DNA of 64,000 bases from Phyllobacterium trifolii (GTDB taxonomy: Bacteria > Pseudomonadota > Alphaproteobacteria > Rhizobiales > Rhizobiaceae), in the NCBI RefSeq assembly GCF_014192095.1, contig NZ_JACHXN010000010.1, forward strand, positions 167,318-231,317, given 5' to 3'. A program made the position numbers and the translations under genes. The notes beneath the pieces are model-generated. The model made no database searches. It had not been told where the DNA came from and saw only the letters and a program-made list of their open reading frames with translations. This document shows positions 63,951-64,000 of the stretch, piece by piece; position 1 is the stretch's first letter, and the number at the start of each line of letters is the position of its first letter.

Positions 63951-64000
63951 GGGTTAAGGCTCATGCCGGCGGATGAGCCGATGAGCCGTTTATGAGCGAT

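Overview
The window reads as one end of a large secondary replicon (megaplasmid or chromid) from an alphaproteobacterium of the order Hyphomicrobiales (Rhizobiales), probably near Brucella/Ochrobactrum, Phyllobacterium or Rhizobium. The grounds are a complete repABC operon with its antisense RNA, many high-affinity ABC importers, a TGA-N9-TCA motif of the kind bound by RirA upstream of exbB-exbD-tonB, and rhizobial codon use and GC content. No rRNA, intact tRNA or CRISPR array was seen. All assignments come from reading the sequence; no database search was run.

Layout. 1-3.3 kb: catabolic genes around a divergent promoter (M81 peptidase cut by the window edge, RidA; SDR, D-threonine-aldolase-like PLP enzyme). 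3.3-8.4 kb: replication and partition (repC, ctRNA, repB, repA, a 56-aa ORF). 8.5-11.3 kb: an FtsK/SpoIIIE translocase without membrane segments and a small conserved-looking ORF. 11.4-14.9 kb: acyl-CoA ligase plus IclR regulator, divergent from a tandem PPC/DUF296 protein, with two matching 19-bp palindromes between them. 14.9-22.4 kb: a LacI-regulated sugar import and oxidation operon. 22.5-25.8 kb: tex and an aldo/keto reductase. 25.9-31.2 kb: ugpBAEC-type importer followed by a TIM-barrel isomerase. 31.4-36.2 kb: glutathione transferase, gamma-glutamyltransferase, aminotransferase and LysR regulator. 36.4-45.5 kb: a tightly packed run of ureohydrolase, amino-acid-type importer, polyamine-type importer, nitrilase-family amidase and FAD amine oxidase, which looks like one pathway for a guanidino or polyamine compound. 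45.5-52.9 kb: LysR regulator and a branched-chain-amino-acid-type importer ending in a GMC oxidoreductase. 52.9-55.3 kb: tonB-exbD-exbB.

55.3-64 kb is different in character: decayed and mobile DNA. It holds a fused remnant of an amino-acid ABC transporter, AraC and XRE regulators, an operator-like 29-bp palindrome, an integrase stub, a truncated DUF932 gene, an apparently intact mobilization module (oriT with a T-border/IncP-like nick sequence, mobC, relaxase, small membrane ORF), a parA-like gene broken by at least four frameshifts, and a damaged IS6-family element.

Taken together, the left part supplies replicon maintenance, the middle supplies scavenging of sugars, glycerol-phosphate-like compounds, amino acids and nitrogen-rich amines, and the right part is a mobilization region where insertions and deletions have accumulated. 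No wholly new defence or signalling system stands out. The least explained items are the soluble FtsK beside repABC, the 36-45 kb amine cluster, and several small ORFs.
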